Under the pieces are notes generated by a model, which ran no database searches, was not told where the DNA came from, and saw only the letters and a list, made by a program, of their open reading frames with translations. A stretch of 41,135 bases of DNA from positions 1 through 41,135 of the forward strand of contig JALONS010000008.1 in NCBI GenBank assembly GCA_025454855.1, read 5' to 3'. The DNA comes from Arcicella sp. GTDB taxonomy: Bacteria > Bacteroidota > Bacteroidia > Cytophagales > Spirosomataceae. Positions 1 to 6,994 of the stretch are shown one piece after another (positions within the stretch are counted from its first letter, which is position 1; the number at the start of each line of letters is the position of its first letter). The translations under genes were made by a program, and so were the position numbers.

Positions 1-1
1 C

Positions 2-268
2 ATTCCGTTGAACCAAAAGGTTTTCTTAATTATCTATTTATTTGGTGTGGGATTAGTATTAAATCTTCCCGATAAATATCATCAAGGTATCATCAATCAC
101 GATAATGTTTATTTGAGGATAGAACCTTCAGCAGGAGCTGAAATTGTAGAAGTTGTTCAGAAAGGACATCGATTAAATATTATTGGAGGTAAAGATATTT
201 GGAAACGAGTTTTTTGGGATGATAAGTTCTTATATTTGAAAGAAAGCGACCTTTGGATGGTAGAATAA
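2..268 (+). CDS. SH3-like domain protein, 5' end outside the window
   Basis: The frame is open from the window edge to a TAA at 266-268. The only in-window start would be a TTG at 8, so the true start probably lies upstream. The visible product has a hydrophobic N-terminal stretch (VFLIIYLFGVGLVLNL), probably a signal peptide or anchor. It is followed by about 50 residues that look like a bacterial SH3 fold: VYLRIEPSAGAEIV resembles the usual 'lNVRsgPsts' opening, followed by GHRLNIIG and a late Trp. Such domains usually bind cell-wall material or partner proteins in the envelope. The exact role cannot be told from this fragment. Confidence 0.6.
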   Translation: MPLNQKVFLIIYLFGVGLVLNLPDKYHQGIINHDNVYLRIEPSAGAEIVEVVQKGHRLNIIGGKDIWKRVFWDDKFLYLKESDLWMVE

Positions 269-361
269 TACATTCTACAACTAAAACCCATTAAGGTCTA
301 TAAAAAAAATTGGGAAAGTCATTGTATTTCATTCTCTGCTTAATTATTGCTAAACTTAACC

Positions 362-1201
362 ATGAAAAACGCTTTCAAGCTAACGATTTTGTGTATTACT
401 TTTTTTCTGGGAATATCATCTTTAGAATCCTGTATGCAAGCCTTCAAAATGAATGATGCTTCCATTCTTAAATATTATACTGAGAAACCTCCACTTCCTG
501 CCTTCTCATATACTGATACACTTGGCTATAAAATTCATTATGCCCACAGCAAATCTGACTCTCTGAAATCAGTTTTATTATTAATTCATGGAGCACCAGG
601 AGCATGGTTCGGCTACAAGGATTTTTTTAATGATAAAGAAATTTTAAATCGTTTTGAAGTTATCGCCCCCGACCGTTCTGGGTATAATAAATCGAATGGA
701 AATTTGACTGATATAACCCTTCACGCTCAGGCAATAAGTCCTTTGTTCTCGCTCAAAAGTCAGTCTAAATATACCGTAGTTGGTCGGTCATATGGTGCGG
801 CTATAGCCGCTAAATTAGTAGTAGAACACCCCAGTAGGGTTGATAGATTAATTTTAGTTGCTCCTGCCTGTGACCCTACCAAAGAAAAATTTTGGTGGTT
901 CTCCAAACCAGTCAATACTAAGTTTGTACGTTTTTTTTTACCAAAGTACGCCAACAGGGCAAGTGATGAAAAGTTTGCCCATCCAGAAAGTTTGAGAAAA
1001 TTATTACCTGATTGGCAAAAAATAAAATGCCCTGTAACCATATTACAGGGCGGTAAAGATTGGATTATTGAACCGTCAAATGGTCACTTTGTAGATTCTG
1101 TATTGAAAAATGCTCCGAGAAGATTGTTTTTATTGCCACAAAACGGTCATTTGCTGACAGAGGAACGATTTGATTTAGTAAAACAAATATTATTAGAATA
1201 A
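362..1201 (+). CDS. Alpha/beta hydrolase, putative lipoprotein
   Basis: This 279-residue protein has a complete alpha/beta-hydrolase catalytic set. The oxyanion motif HG is at 76-77, the nucleophile elbow GRSYG has Ser143, the acid is Asp233 (GGKDW) and the base is His263 (NGHLL). The N-terminus is a hydrophobic signal ending LESC (Cys24), an imperfect lipobox, so the enzyme may be anchored in the periplasm or outer membrane. The ATG at 362 is preferred over the in-frame TTG at 347 because it begins directly with the Lys-rich signal region. The substrate is unknown; the family includes esterases, epoxide hydrolases and haloalkane dehalogenases. It converges on the SPFH gene with only two bases between the stop codons. 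Confidence 0.8.
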   Translation: MKNAFKLTILCITFFLGISSLESCMQAFKMNDASILKYYTEKPPLPAFSYTDTLGYKIHYAHSKSDSLKSVLLLIHGAPGAWFGYKDFFNDKEILNRFEVIAPDRSGYNKSNGNLTDITLHAQAISPLFSLKSQSKYTVVGRSYGAAIAAKLVVEHPSRVDRLILVAPACDPTKEKFWWFSKPVNTKFVRFFLPKYANRASDEKFAHPESLRKLLPDWQKIKCPVTILQGGKDWIIEPSNGHFVDSVLKNAPRRLFLLPQNGHLLTEERFDLVKQILLE

Positions 1202-1203
1202 TC

Positions 1204-2121
1204 TTATGTGCGTTTCAATTCTTGAACTGCCATAATTTGTTTCATGGTTTTCTCCATTCCCTCGGTTGAACCATCCAAGAATATTACGTTTCCTTCACCT
1301 TGCTCGGCAAAATGCTTCACGGCTTCAGTCCACATAGAAAATAATATTAACGAAGCATCCAAGTTAGCCTCAGACATCACTTTGGCAGACTCTGCCATCC
1401 CTTTGGCAACTTCCTCACGGAACAATGCAACGCCTTGTCCACGCAGTTGAGAAGCCACTTTCTCGGCTTCTGCCGAAATTCTAATCGCATTTCCTTCGGC
1501 TTCAGCGGCTTTGGTTTTGGTGATTAGCAAAGCCTGTCCCTCGTTTTCTGCCGCCGCTTTCAAATTGTTTGAAGCTACCACCTGAGCCATTGAACGCATG
1601 ATTGATTCATCAAAAGCAATGTCATTTAATTGTAAATCAATCAAGTGATACCCCCATTCTTCGAGCGTATTATCTAATTCATCTTTCACGTGTAGTACAA
1701 TTTCTCCTCGCAATCCCAAAACCTCCGCTTGTTTTTTAGTAGCCACAAAAGCACGGATTGTGCCTTCAACGGTACGGATAAGTGCCTGTAAAAAAGAACG
1801 CTCATCCATAAATTTGAATGCCACATTTTTAATAACAACCTCCTCTTGGCTCAACACTGAATAAACCAACATGGCTTTAAAATTTACGTTGGCTTGGTCG
1901 GAAGTAATGGCTTGAAAGTCAAGTTCTATGGAACGATTTTGAATGGATATTCTTCGAAAAATAAACTCAATAAAGGGAATCTTGAAATTTAAACCTGGTG
2001 TCATTACTCGTTGATACTTCCCAAAAACAGTAATGACAGCCACCGTACCTTGATTAACAATCACGATTGATAAATACAAAATAACTACCGCCAAAATGAC
2101 GAAAAATATTACAAAGCTCAT
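1204..2121 (-). CDS. SPFH/band 7 (stomatin/prohibitin-like) membrane protein
   Basis: The 305-residue protein starts with one membrane segment (about residues 2-24). A band-7 domain follows from VNQGTVAVITVFGKYQRVMTPGLNFKIPF to about residue 190. It continues into a long Ala/Glu-rich helix (KTKAAEAEGNAIRISAEAEK), the coiled coil these proteins use to oligomerise. The order is that of slipin/stomatin proteins, which form large rings on membrane microdomains and often assist proteases. No NfeD partner is adjacent. The upstream gap of 129 bp holds a hairpin that probably ends the SDR transcript, so this gene may be transcribed on its own. Confidence 0.88.
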   Translation of the reverse strand: MSFVIFFVILAVVILYLSIVIVNQGTVAVITVFGKYQRVMTPGLNFKIPFIEFIFRRISIQNRSIELDFQAITSDQANVNFKAMLVYSVLSQEEVVIKNVAFKFMDERSFLQALIRTVEGTIRAFVATKKQAEVLGLRGEIVLHVKDELDNTLEEWGYHLIDLQLNDIAFDESIMRSMAQVVASNNLKAAAENEGQALLITKTKAAEAEGNAIRISAEAEKVASQLRGQGVALFREEVAKGMAESAKVMSEANLDASLILFSMWTEAVKHFAEQGEGNVIFLDGSTEGMEKTMKQIMAVQELKRT

Positions 2122-2146
2122 TAGAATTGGATTTAAAGATGAAATA

Positions 2147-2179
2147 ACATCACCAAAGTAAACAAAACTTTGATGATGT
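2147..2179 (-). terminator. Hairpin between SDR and SPFH genes
   Basis: Arms 2147-2159 and 2167-2179 pair over 13 bp with one mismatch around a 7-base loop. On the minus strand the following bases are T-rich but not a clean T run, so this is a terminator-like hairpin downstream of the SDR gene rather than a strong one. Confidence 0.4.
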
Positions 2180-2250
2180 ATAAAATATTAGGATGAAAAC
2201 TTACAAATATTTTGTGAACGGTATTTTCAACCCCAATTTGGCAGCATCCA

Positions 2251-2952
2251 CTACATCATCTTTAATGAACCCATTCCTCCATCAACTCCAAAAATCTGTC
2301 CAGTAATCCAACTTGCTTCATCACCCAGTAGGAAAGTTGAGATATTGGCAATATCTGCAGATGTCCCGTAACGACCAATGGGATGACGTTTATTGGATGC
2401 TTCTTTCTTCTCATCAGAAGACAAGAGATTTTTAGCTAAAGGGGTATCGGTAAGCGAAGGAGCAACACAGTTTACTCTAATTTTAGCGGGAGCTAATTCT
2501 GCTGCCAAAGAGAGCGTTAATCCTTCAATGGCTCCTTTGGATGCAGCAACTGAGGCATGAAAACCCATTCCTACCTTCACGGCAACAGTACTAAAAAGCA
2601 CAACGGATGCACTATCTGATTTTTTTAACTTGGGTAACAACGTTTGAATTACAGAGATAGCACCCAATACATTTAATTGAAAATCATTTTTAAAATCATC
2701 CTGACTGAGGCGATGGAAAGGTTTGAGATTAATCGTACCAGGGCAATAAACTAATCCATCAATAGTATCAGGAAGACTTGCAAAAGCAGCACCATCAGGG
2801 TTTTGAGCATCCCAAGAAACATGAGTTACTCCTGCTATATCGGGCTGGTTTCGAGAAGCTGAAAATACGGTGTTTCCCTTAGAAATTAATGATTTTGCAA
2901 TTTCGTACCCAATTCCTGAACTCGCACCAACTACTAAAATATTTTTTGACAT
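2251..2952 (-). CDS. SDR-family protein with altered catalytic residues
   Basis: The 233-residue protein has the Rossmann GASSGIG (9-15), the structural Asn in LNV (Asn94), the conserved Lys139 and the C-terminal GQIFGVDGG of classical short-chain dehydrogenases. The YxxxK motif reads VAASK, so Val135 replaces the catalytic Tyr. The Ser thirteen residues earlier is Thr122. Cofactor binding looks intact, but ordinary hydride/proton transfer chemistry is doubtful. From memory, SDRs of this FHASVAA type occur beside folE and photolyase genes in other bacteria. Here it follows folE by 81 bp, with a strong hairpin between them. It could be a pterin-related reductase, a binding protein or a non-catalytic relative. 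Confidence 0.8.
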   Translation of the reverse strand: MSKNILVVGASSGIGYEIAKSLISKGNTVFSASRNQPDIAGVTHVSWDAQNPDGAAFASLPDTIDGLVYCPGTINLKPFHRLSQDDFKNDFQLNVLGAISVIQTLLPKLKKSDSASVVLFSTVAVKVGMGFHASVAASKGAIEGLTLSLAAELAPAKIRVNCVAPSLTDTPLAKNLLSSDEKKEASNKRHPIGRYGTSADIANISTFLLGDEASWITGQIFGVDGGMGSLKMM

Positions 2953-2980
2953 AACTTATAATTTAAAGTGAATAAAATGA

Positions 2981-3014
2981 AAAAGCATCTAAGATTTAAA
3001 CCTTAGATGCTTTT
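2981..3014 (-). terminator. Intrinsic terminator after folE
   Basis: A perfect 13-bp stem (2981-2993 with 3002-3014, 8-base loop) is followed on the minus strand by a T run. It lies between the folE stop and the SDR start, so the SDR gene would be reached only by read-through or by its own promoter. Confidence 0.75.
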
Positions 3015-3033
3015 GAATGTTTTGAGTTTTAAA

Positions 3034-3735
3034 CTAACTGATATATTTCAGAAATTCAGCTTTGGTAGCTTCTTCTTGAAATTTTCCTCCGTAATAACTC
3101 GTAATGGTAGAAGAAGTATCATCTTTTACACCTCTGGACGCTACGCATAAGTGCTTGGCATCAATCATCACGGCAATGTCTTCAGTACCCAATATTTTTT
3201 GCAATTCTTTGGCAATCTGCATCGTTAAACGTTCTTGCACTTGTGGACGTTTCGCAAAATACTGTACAATCCTATTGAGTTTCGATAAACCAATTACTTG
3301 TCCGTTAGCAATGTAAGCCACGTGAGCTTTCCCGAAAATGGGTACAAAGTGGTGTTCACAGTTGGAGTAAAATGAAATATTTTTTTCAACCAACATTTCA
3401 TTGTATTGGTATTTGTTGTCAAAAAGAGCAACCGAAGGCATATTTTTGGGGTCGAGACCACTAAATATTTCTTTTACGTACATTTTGGCTACTCTTTTAG
3501 GTGTACCTTTCAACGAATCGTCTGTGAGATCTAAACCTAACGTTTCCATGATTTGACGAAAATGATATTCAATTTGAGCTATTTTCTCTTCATCACTCAT
3601 CTCAAAAGCATCCTCTCTCATGGGTGTATCTACTGATGTCATGATATGTTCGTCGCCAATTTCTTCATCAGTAAATATTATTTTTTTGTTGTCATCAACC
3701 AATAGGGTATTCAACAAAGTTTCGTTCTGTTTCAT
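3034..3735 (-). CDS. folE: GTP cyclohydrolase I
   Basis: FolE converts GTP to 7,8-dihydroneopterin triphosphate, the first step to folate and biopterin. The 233-residue product carries the zinc ligands in SNCEHH (Cys126, His129) and HLC (Cys197). It also has the long conserved block FGKAHVAYIANGQVIGLSKL and the usual end RGVKDDTSSTITSYYGG. About 45 N-terminal acidic residues precede the conserved core. The start at 3735 overlaps the end of the upstream PTPS gene by 41 bases; later Met codons (residues 32 and 39) would also leave the core whole. The overlap implies a two-gene operon with PTPS. Confidence 0.95.
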   Translation of the reverse strand: MKQNETLLNTLLVDDNKKIIFTDEEIGDEHIMTSVDTPMREDAFEMSDEEKIAQIEYHFRQIMETLGLDLTDDSLKGTPKRVAKMYVKEIFSGLDPKNMPSVALFDNKYQYNEMLVEKNISFYSNCEHHFVPIFGKAHVAYIANGQVIGLSKLNRIVQYFAKRPQVQERLTMQIAKELQKILGTEDIAVMIDAKHLCVASRGVKDDTSSTITSYYGGKFQEEATKAEFLKYIS

Positions 3736-4114
3736 AAAGTCTTATTTTAAGGTCAAAGTTTGTTTTGATTTTATCTCGTAGTTTGTCATAAATTACGATG
3801 GCAATATTTTCAGCGGATGGATTTAAGTTACTAAACTCTTCGGTGTCAAGATTAAGATTTTTGTGGTCAAATTTGTCTAATACTTCCTTTTTTATCAAAT
3901 CACTCAGGACTTTCATATCCATCACATAGCCTGTTTCTGGGTCTATTTCACCCGTGACTTGTACAATTAAATCATAGTTGTGTCCGTGGTAATTATAGTT
4001 GTTACATTTCCCATAAACACGCTCATTCTTCTCATCCGACCAATTCGGATTATTCAGACGGTGTGCTGCATTAAAATGCTCTTTTCTGAACACCGCCACT
4101 TTGTTTGGTATCAT
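3695..4114 (-). CDS. 6-pyruvoyl-tetrahydropterin synthase family protein
   Basis: The 139-residue protein has the zinc ligands His18 (FNAAH), His43 and His45 (HGH), the Asp83-His84 pair (KFDHKNLN) and Glu128 in LYETERN. The catalytic Cys37 sits five residues before HGH. As I recall, CX5HGH marks true PTPS enzymes, whereas queuosine QueD enzymes have CX3HGH. That favours dihydroneopterin triphosphate to 6-pyruvoyl-tetrahydropterin over 6-carboxy-tetrahydropterin. The overlapping folE supplies its substrate. It is probably the first gene of the operon and is preceded by a long, foldable leader. Confidence 0.88.
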   Translation of the reverse strand: MIPNKVAVFRKEHFNAAHRLNNPNWSDEKNERVYGKCNNYNYHGHNYDLIVQVTGEIDPETGYVMDMKVLSDLIKKEVLDKFDHKNLNLDTEEFSNLNPSAENIAIVIYDKLRDKIKTNFDLKIRLYETERNFVEYPIG

Positions 4115-4140
4115 GCGTTTCCTTAAATTTTGTGAAAATC

Positions 4141-4160
4141 AATTGTTCAAAATGACAATT
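4141..4160 (-). promoter_or_regulatory. Small hairpin before the PTPS start
   Basis: AATTGT (4141-4146) and ACAATT (4155-4160) form a 6-bp stem with an 8-base loop, 26 bases before the PTPS start codon. It could serve as an expression-platform hairpin for the structured leader just upstream. It is too short to be convincing alone. Confidence 0.25.
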
Positions 4161-4195
4161 AGCTAATTTGCCATGAACCGAGACAATCATTCGGG

Positions 4196-4257
4196 GATTT
4201 AGTCTCCAAGTTTAAAAGCCGTCTGAAAGGTTGTCAGCAACACTCTTAAACTAAATC
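4196..4257 (-). ncRNA. Candidate structured 5' leader of PTPS-folE
   Basis: On the minus strand, GATTTAGT (4257-4250) pairs perfectly with ACTAAATC (4203-4196) and closes a 46-base interior. Inside it, GTTG and CAAC form a 4-bp hairpin (4241-4230) whose CTGA loop can pair with the TCAG at 4226-4223, an H-type pseudoknot. AGTTTAA near the closing stem can instead pair with TTAAACT on the far side, giving a competing fold. Mutually exclusive stems plus a possible pseudoknot are typical of riboswitches. I recognise no known class, and conservation has not been tested. Confidence 0.35.
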
Positions 4258-4302
4258 TGCGAGTTGTTATTCAAATAATAGAACAAACTATTTTAAAAAA
4301 TG

Positions 4303-4327
4303 TTTCATTTTGTTTAACAAAATGAAA
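4303..4327. promoter_or_regulatory. Perfect palindrome in divergent intergenic region
   Basis: Two 12-base arms (TTTCATTTTGTT and AACAAAATGAAA) flank a single central T. This is the size and symmetry of a dimeric regulator's operator. It sits between the divergent PTPS and GH109-type genes, about 140 bp before the latter. It could also fold as a hairpin, but no T run follows beyond the arms. Confidence 0.45.
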
Positions 4328-4344
4328 AAATAATTAAACAATCC

Positions 4345-4352
4345 CAAAAGTA
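4345..4352 (-). promoter_or_regulatory. Possible -7 element for PTPS-folE
   Basis: The minus strand reads TACTTTTG, matching TAnnTTTG. No TTG lies at the usual 17-23 base distance, so this is tentative. If used, transcripts would carry a leader of more than 200 bases that includes the palindrome and the foldable segment. The rest of the 4115-4465 gap is AT-rich with no coding signal. It also holds a 7-bp hairpin at 4414-4432 (ACAGAAA/TTTCTGT). Confidence 0.3.
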
Positions 4353-4465
4353 TCTATTATCACTCAAAAAACATTATTGAAACGATAGTAGTTCAAAAAA
4401 GTCTTGTAACTTAACAGAAAATTAATTTCTGTGTATCATCAACTAACAATTTCAAATAAGTAACT

Positions 4466-5818
4466 ATGCAAAGACGAGCATTTATTCAAAAATCAGCCCT
4501 TGCCAGTACCGCTTCATTGGCTATTCCTAATGTTATATTTGGCAAAAAACCAGAAGATAAAAAAGTAAGGTTAGGGTTTATTGGCGTTGGACTCCGAGGT
4601 AGAAATCACGTAGAACAGGCTTTGTTTAGGGATGATGTCGAGATAAATGCTATTTGTGACATCAACCAAACCGAACTTGACAAAACCATTTCACTCATTA
4701 AAGGTAAAGGTCGTAAAGAACCAGCCCTGTATAAAAAGGGAGACCGTGATTTTGAAAACATGGTTAAACGGGACGATTTGGATGGAATCATCATTGCAAC
4801 CCCTTGGGAATGGCACGTACCGATGGCAGTGGCAGCTATGAAAGCTGGAAAATACACTGGAGTAGAAGTTTCGGCAACGGTAACCTTACAAGAATCTTGG
4901 GATTTGGTAGATACTTTTGAAAAAACAGGTTCTCATTGTATGATACTCGAAAATGTTTGTTATCGCCGAGACATCATGGCGGTTTTAAACATGGTAAGAA
5001 TGAATATGTTCGGGGATTTGCTCCATACTCAATGTGGCTATCAACACGATTTGAGAGAAGTAAAATTTAACGACGGGAAAAAATACTACGGTGGTGGTGT
5101 AGAATTTGGCGAAAAAGCCATTTCAGAAGCTCGTTGGCGAACCCAACATTCGGTGGATAGAAACGGAGACTTATATCCAACTCATGGATTGGGACCCGTA
5201 GCTGAGATGCTAAATATTAACAGGGGAAATCAATTTTTGTACCTCACTTCTATCGCCACCAAGGCGATGGGCTTGCATAATTATATTGTTAAAAACGGAG
5301 GTGAGAATCATCCAAACGCAAAAGTAAACTTCAAATTAGGTGATATTGTAACCACCAACATCAAGTGTGCGAACGGTGAAACCATCATGATTTCACACGA
5401 TACCAACTTACCACGCCCCTACTCGTTGGGCTTTAGAGTTCAAGGCACCAACGGACTTTGGATGAATGACGGTAATCACATTTATTTAGAGGGTATCAGC
5501 AAAAAACCTCACACTTGGGATGATTTCAAGGAATATCAGGAAAAATATGACCATCCACTGTGGAAAAAACACGCTCAAAGTGCTGAAAATGCAGGTCACG
5601 GAGGAATAGACTTTTTTGTTATTCGTGCTTTTATCGAATCAATCAAAAGGAAAGTTGCTCCGCCAGTTGACGTGTATGATGCTGCGGCGTGGTCAGCCAT
5701 TAGTCCACTATCTGAAGAATCCATTACCAAAGGTTCAGCTCCGATACCAATACCAGATTTTACTCGTGGAAAATGGAAGACTAACAAACCTATCTTTGCC
5801 TTAAACGATGAGTATTAA
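4466..5818 (+). CDS. Gfo/Idh/MocA-family protein, GH109-like
   Basis: The N-terminus MQRRAFIQ followed by an Ala/Ser-rich stretch looks like a twin-arginine signal, so export to the periplasm is likely. An NAD-binding GxGxxG follows (Gly40, 42, 45), then DIN after the second strand. Conserved blocks ATPWEWHVPMAVAAMKAGKY (111-130), EVSATV, ENVCYRRDIMAVLNMVR and GYQHDLR (191-197) strongly resemble family GH109, in which tightly bound NAD supports alpha-N-acetylgalactosaminidase activity. The 450-residue length fits. Substrate specificity within GH109 is broad, so the GalNAc assignment is inferred. It is followed by a sugar kinase and a nucleotidyltransferase on the same strand. Confidence 0.82.
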   Translation: MQRRAFIQKSALASTASLAIPNVIFGKKPEDKKVRLGFIGVGLRGRNHVEQALFRDDVEINAICDINQTELDKTISLIKGKGRKEPALYKKGDRDFENMVKRDDLDGIIIATPWEWHVPMAVAAMKAGKYTGVEVSATVTLQESWDLVDTFEKTGSHCMILENVCYRRDIMAVLNMVRMNMFGDLLHTQCGYQHDLREVKFNDGKKYYGGGVEFGEKAISEARWRTQHSVDRNGDLYPTHGLGPVAEMLNINRGNQFLYLTSIATKAMGLHNYIVKNGGENHPNAKVNFKLGDIVTTNIKCANGETIMISHDTNLPRPYSLGFRVQGTNGLWMNDGNHIYLEGISKKPHTWDDFKEYQEKYDHPLWKKHAQSAENAGHGGIDFFVIRAFIESIKRKVAPPVDVYDAAAWSAISPLSEESITKGSAPIPIPDFTRGKWKTNKPIFALNDEY

Positions 5819-5875
5819 GAATCATCGTTCAACTTTCAATTTTCGAGTTATCTAACAAAATTTCATAAAAACCTT

Positions 5876-5883
5876 TAATTTTG
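5876..5883 (+). promoter_or_regulatory. -7 element before the GHMP kinase gene
   Basis: TAATTTTG matches TAnnTTTG and lies 22 bases before the preferred ATG at 5906. No perfect TTG is found at the expected -33 distance. It would give the kinase and nucleotidyltransferase their own transcript. Confidence 0.4.
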
Positions 5884-5905
5884 CAGTAATTTATTGCCGA
5901 CCTTA

Positions 5906-6985
5906 ATGAAAAAAGAGATTACCGTATCAACGCCTGGAAGAATTTGTTTATTCGGAGAACATCAAGATTACTTGGGGCTTCCTGTGATTGCTGCCGCTAT
6001 TTCCCGCAGAGTCAGTATAACGGGGTCGCAGTCATTTCAGAACGAAGCTATTATTCATTTGCCAGACATCAAGCGAGAGCAAAAGTTTAAGATTTTCTCT
6101 GAAATGCCTTACACGCATCGCAGAGACTATTTTAAAGCCGCTTTGAATATTTTGCAAAGAAAGGGTTATGAATTCTCGCAAGGCTTGGAATGTACCGTTA
6201 AGGGCAATATTCCTATTAATTCGGGAACGTCCAGTTCCTCCGCCTTATTAGCAAACTGGATTCATTTTTTATCATTGGTGGCAGAGAATCCGAAACAACT
6301 TTCCCCCTCAGAAATTGCAGAAATAGCCTATCAAGCAGAAATTGTAGAGTTTAAAGAAGCAGGCGGTATGATGGATCATTATTCGACCGCCATCGGGAAT
6401 GTCATTTATTTGGCATCAACTCCAAAAATCGCAGTTACAACCCTCAAGCCTCCGCACGGAACATTTATTTTAGGCGATTCCAAAGAACCCAAAGATACCA
6501 TTGGGATTTTAAAACGTGTTAAAGGGGGCGTTTTGAACGCAGTAGAAAAAATTAAAGCAAAACACCCAGACTTTTCATTGTTTACCGCCAGCATGACTGA
6601 TATTGAGGGCTTTAACAGTTTCTTAGACCCTGAGGAAATAGAACTAATTGAGGCGAATATAGATAATAGAGATATACTCAAAAGAGCATTATCTTTGTTT
6701 GATAGTCCTTTAGTTGATAAAGCAGAATTTGGTAGTTTACTAAATAAACATCAAGACAATTTGAGAGATAAATTAAAAATCTCTACTCCCAAAATTGATA
6801 GAATGTTGAATGCAGGACTTGATGCTGGGGCTATTGGTGGAAAAATAAACGGCTCAGGGGGTGGCGGTTGTATGTTTGTGTATGCCCCTGATAATCCAGA
6901 GAAAGTAGCACAAGCGATTGAAAATGAAGGTGGTAAAGCCTATATTATTACCATTGACGAAGGAACAAAAATAGAAAACAAATAA
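5906..6985 (+). CDS. Galactokinase-like GHMP sugar kinase
   Basis: The 359-residue protein has all three GHMP signatures. The first is the galactokinase-type opening PGRICLFGEHQDYLG (10-24) with Glu18, His19 and Asp21. The second is the ATP-binding PINSGTSSSSALL (103-115). The third is the glycine-rich KINGSGGGGCMFVYAP (313-328). Asp157 in GGMMDHYST matches the catalytic base position. The family phosphorylates sugars at C1. The sugar is not evident; the GH109-type neighbour suggests galactose or an N-acetylhexosamine. The ATG at 5906 is preferred over a TTG at 5894 because the strand leading to the PGR motif starts right there. The nucleotidyltransferase follows after 9 bases, so the two are probably co-transcribed. 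Confidence 0.85.
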   Translation: MKKEITVSTPGRICLFGEHQDYLGLPVIAAAISRRVSITGSQSFQNEAIIHLPDIKREQKFKIFSEMPYTHRRDYFKAALNILQRKGYEFSQGLECTVKGNIPINSGTSSSSALLANWIHFLSLVAENPKQLSPSEIAEIAYQAEIVEFKEAGGMMDHYSTAIGNVIYLASTPKIAVTTLKPPHGTFILGDSKEPKDTIGILKRVKGGVLNAVEKIKAKHPDFSLFTASMTDIEGFNSFLDPEEIELIEANIDNRDILKRALSLFDSPLVDKAEFGSLLNKHQDNLRDKLKISTPKIDRMLNAGLDAGAIGGKINGSGGGGCMFVYAPDNPEKVAQAIENEGGKAYIITIDEGTKIENK

Positions 6986-6994
6986 CTGAATTTA

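Noticed and set aside
1204-2121. SPFH protein as HflK/HflC or part of a defence system
   Set aside because: No paired HflK/HflC gene, NfeD or protease is adjacent; a general stomatin-like protein explains it.
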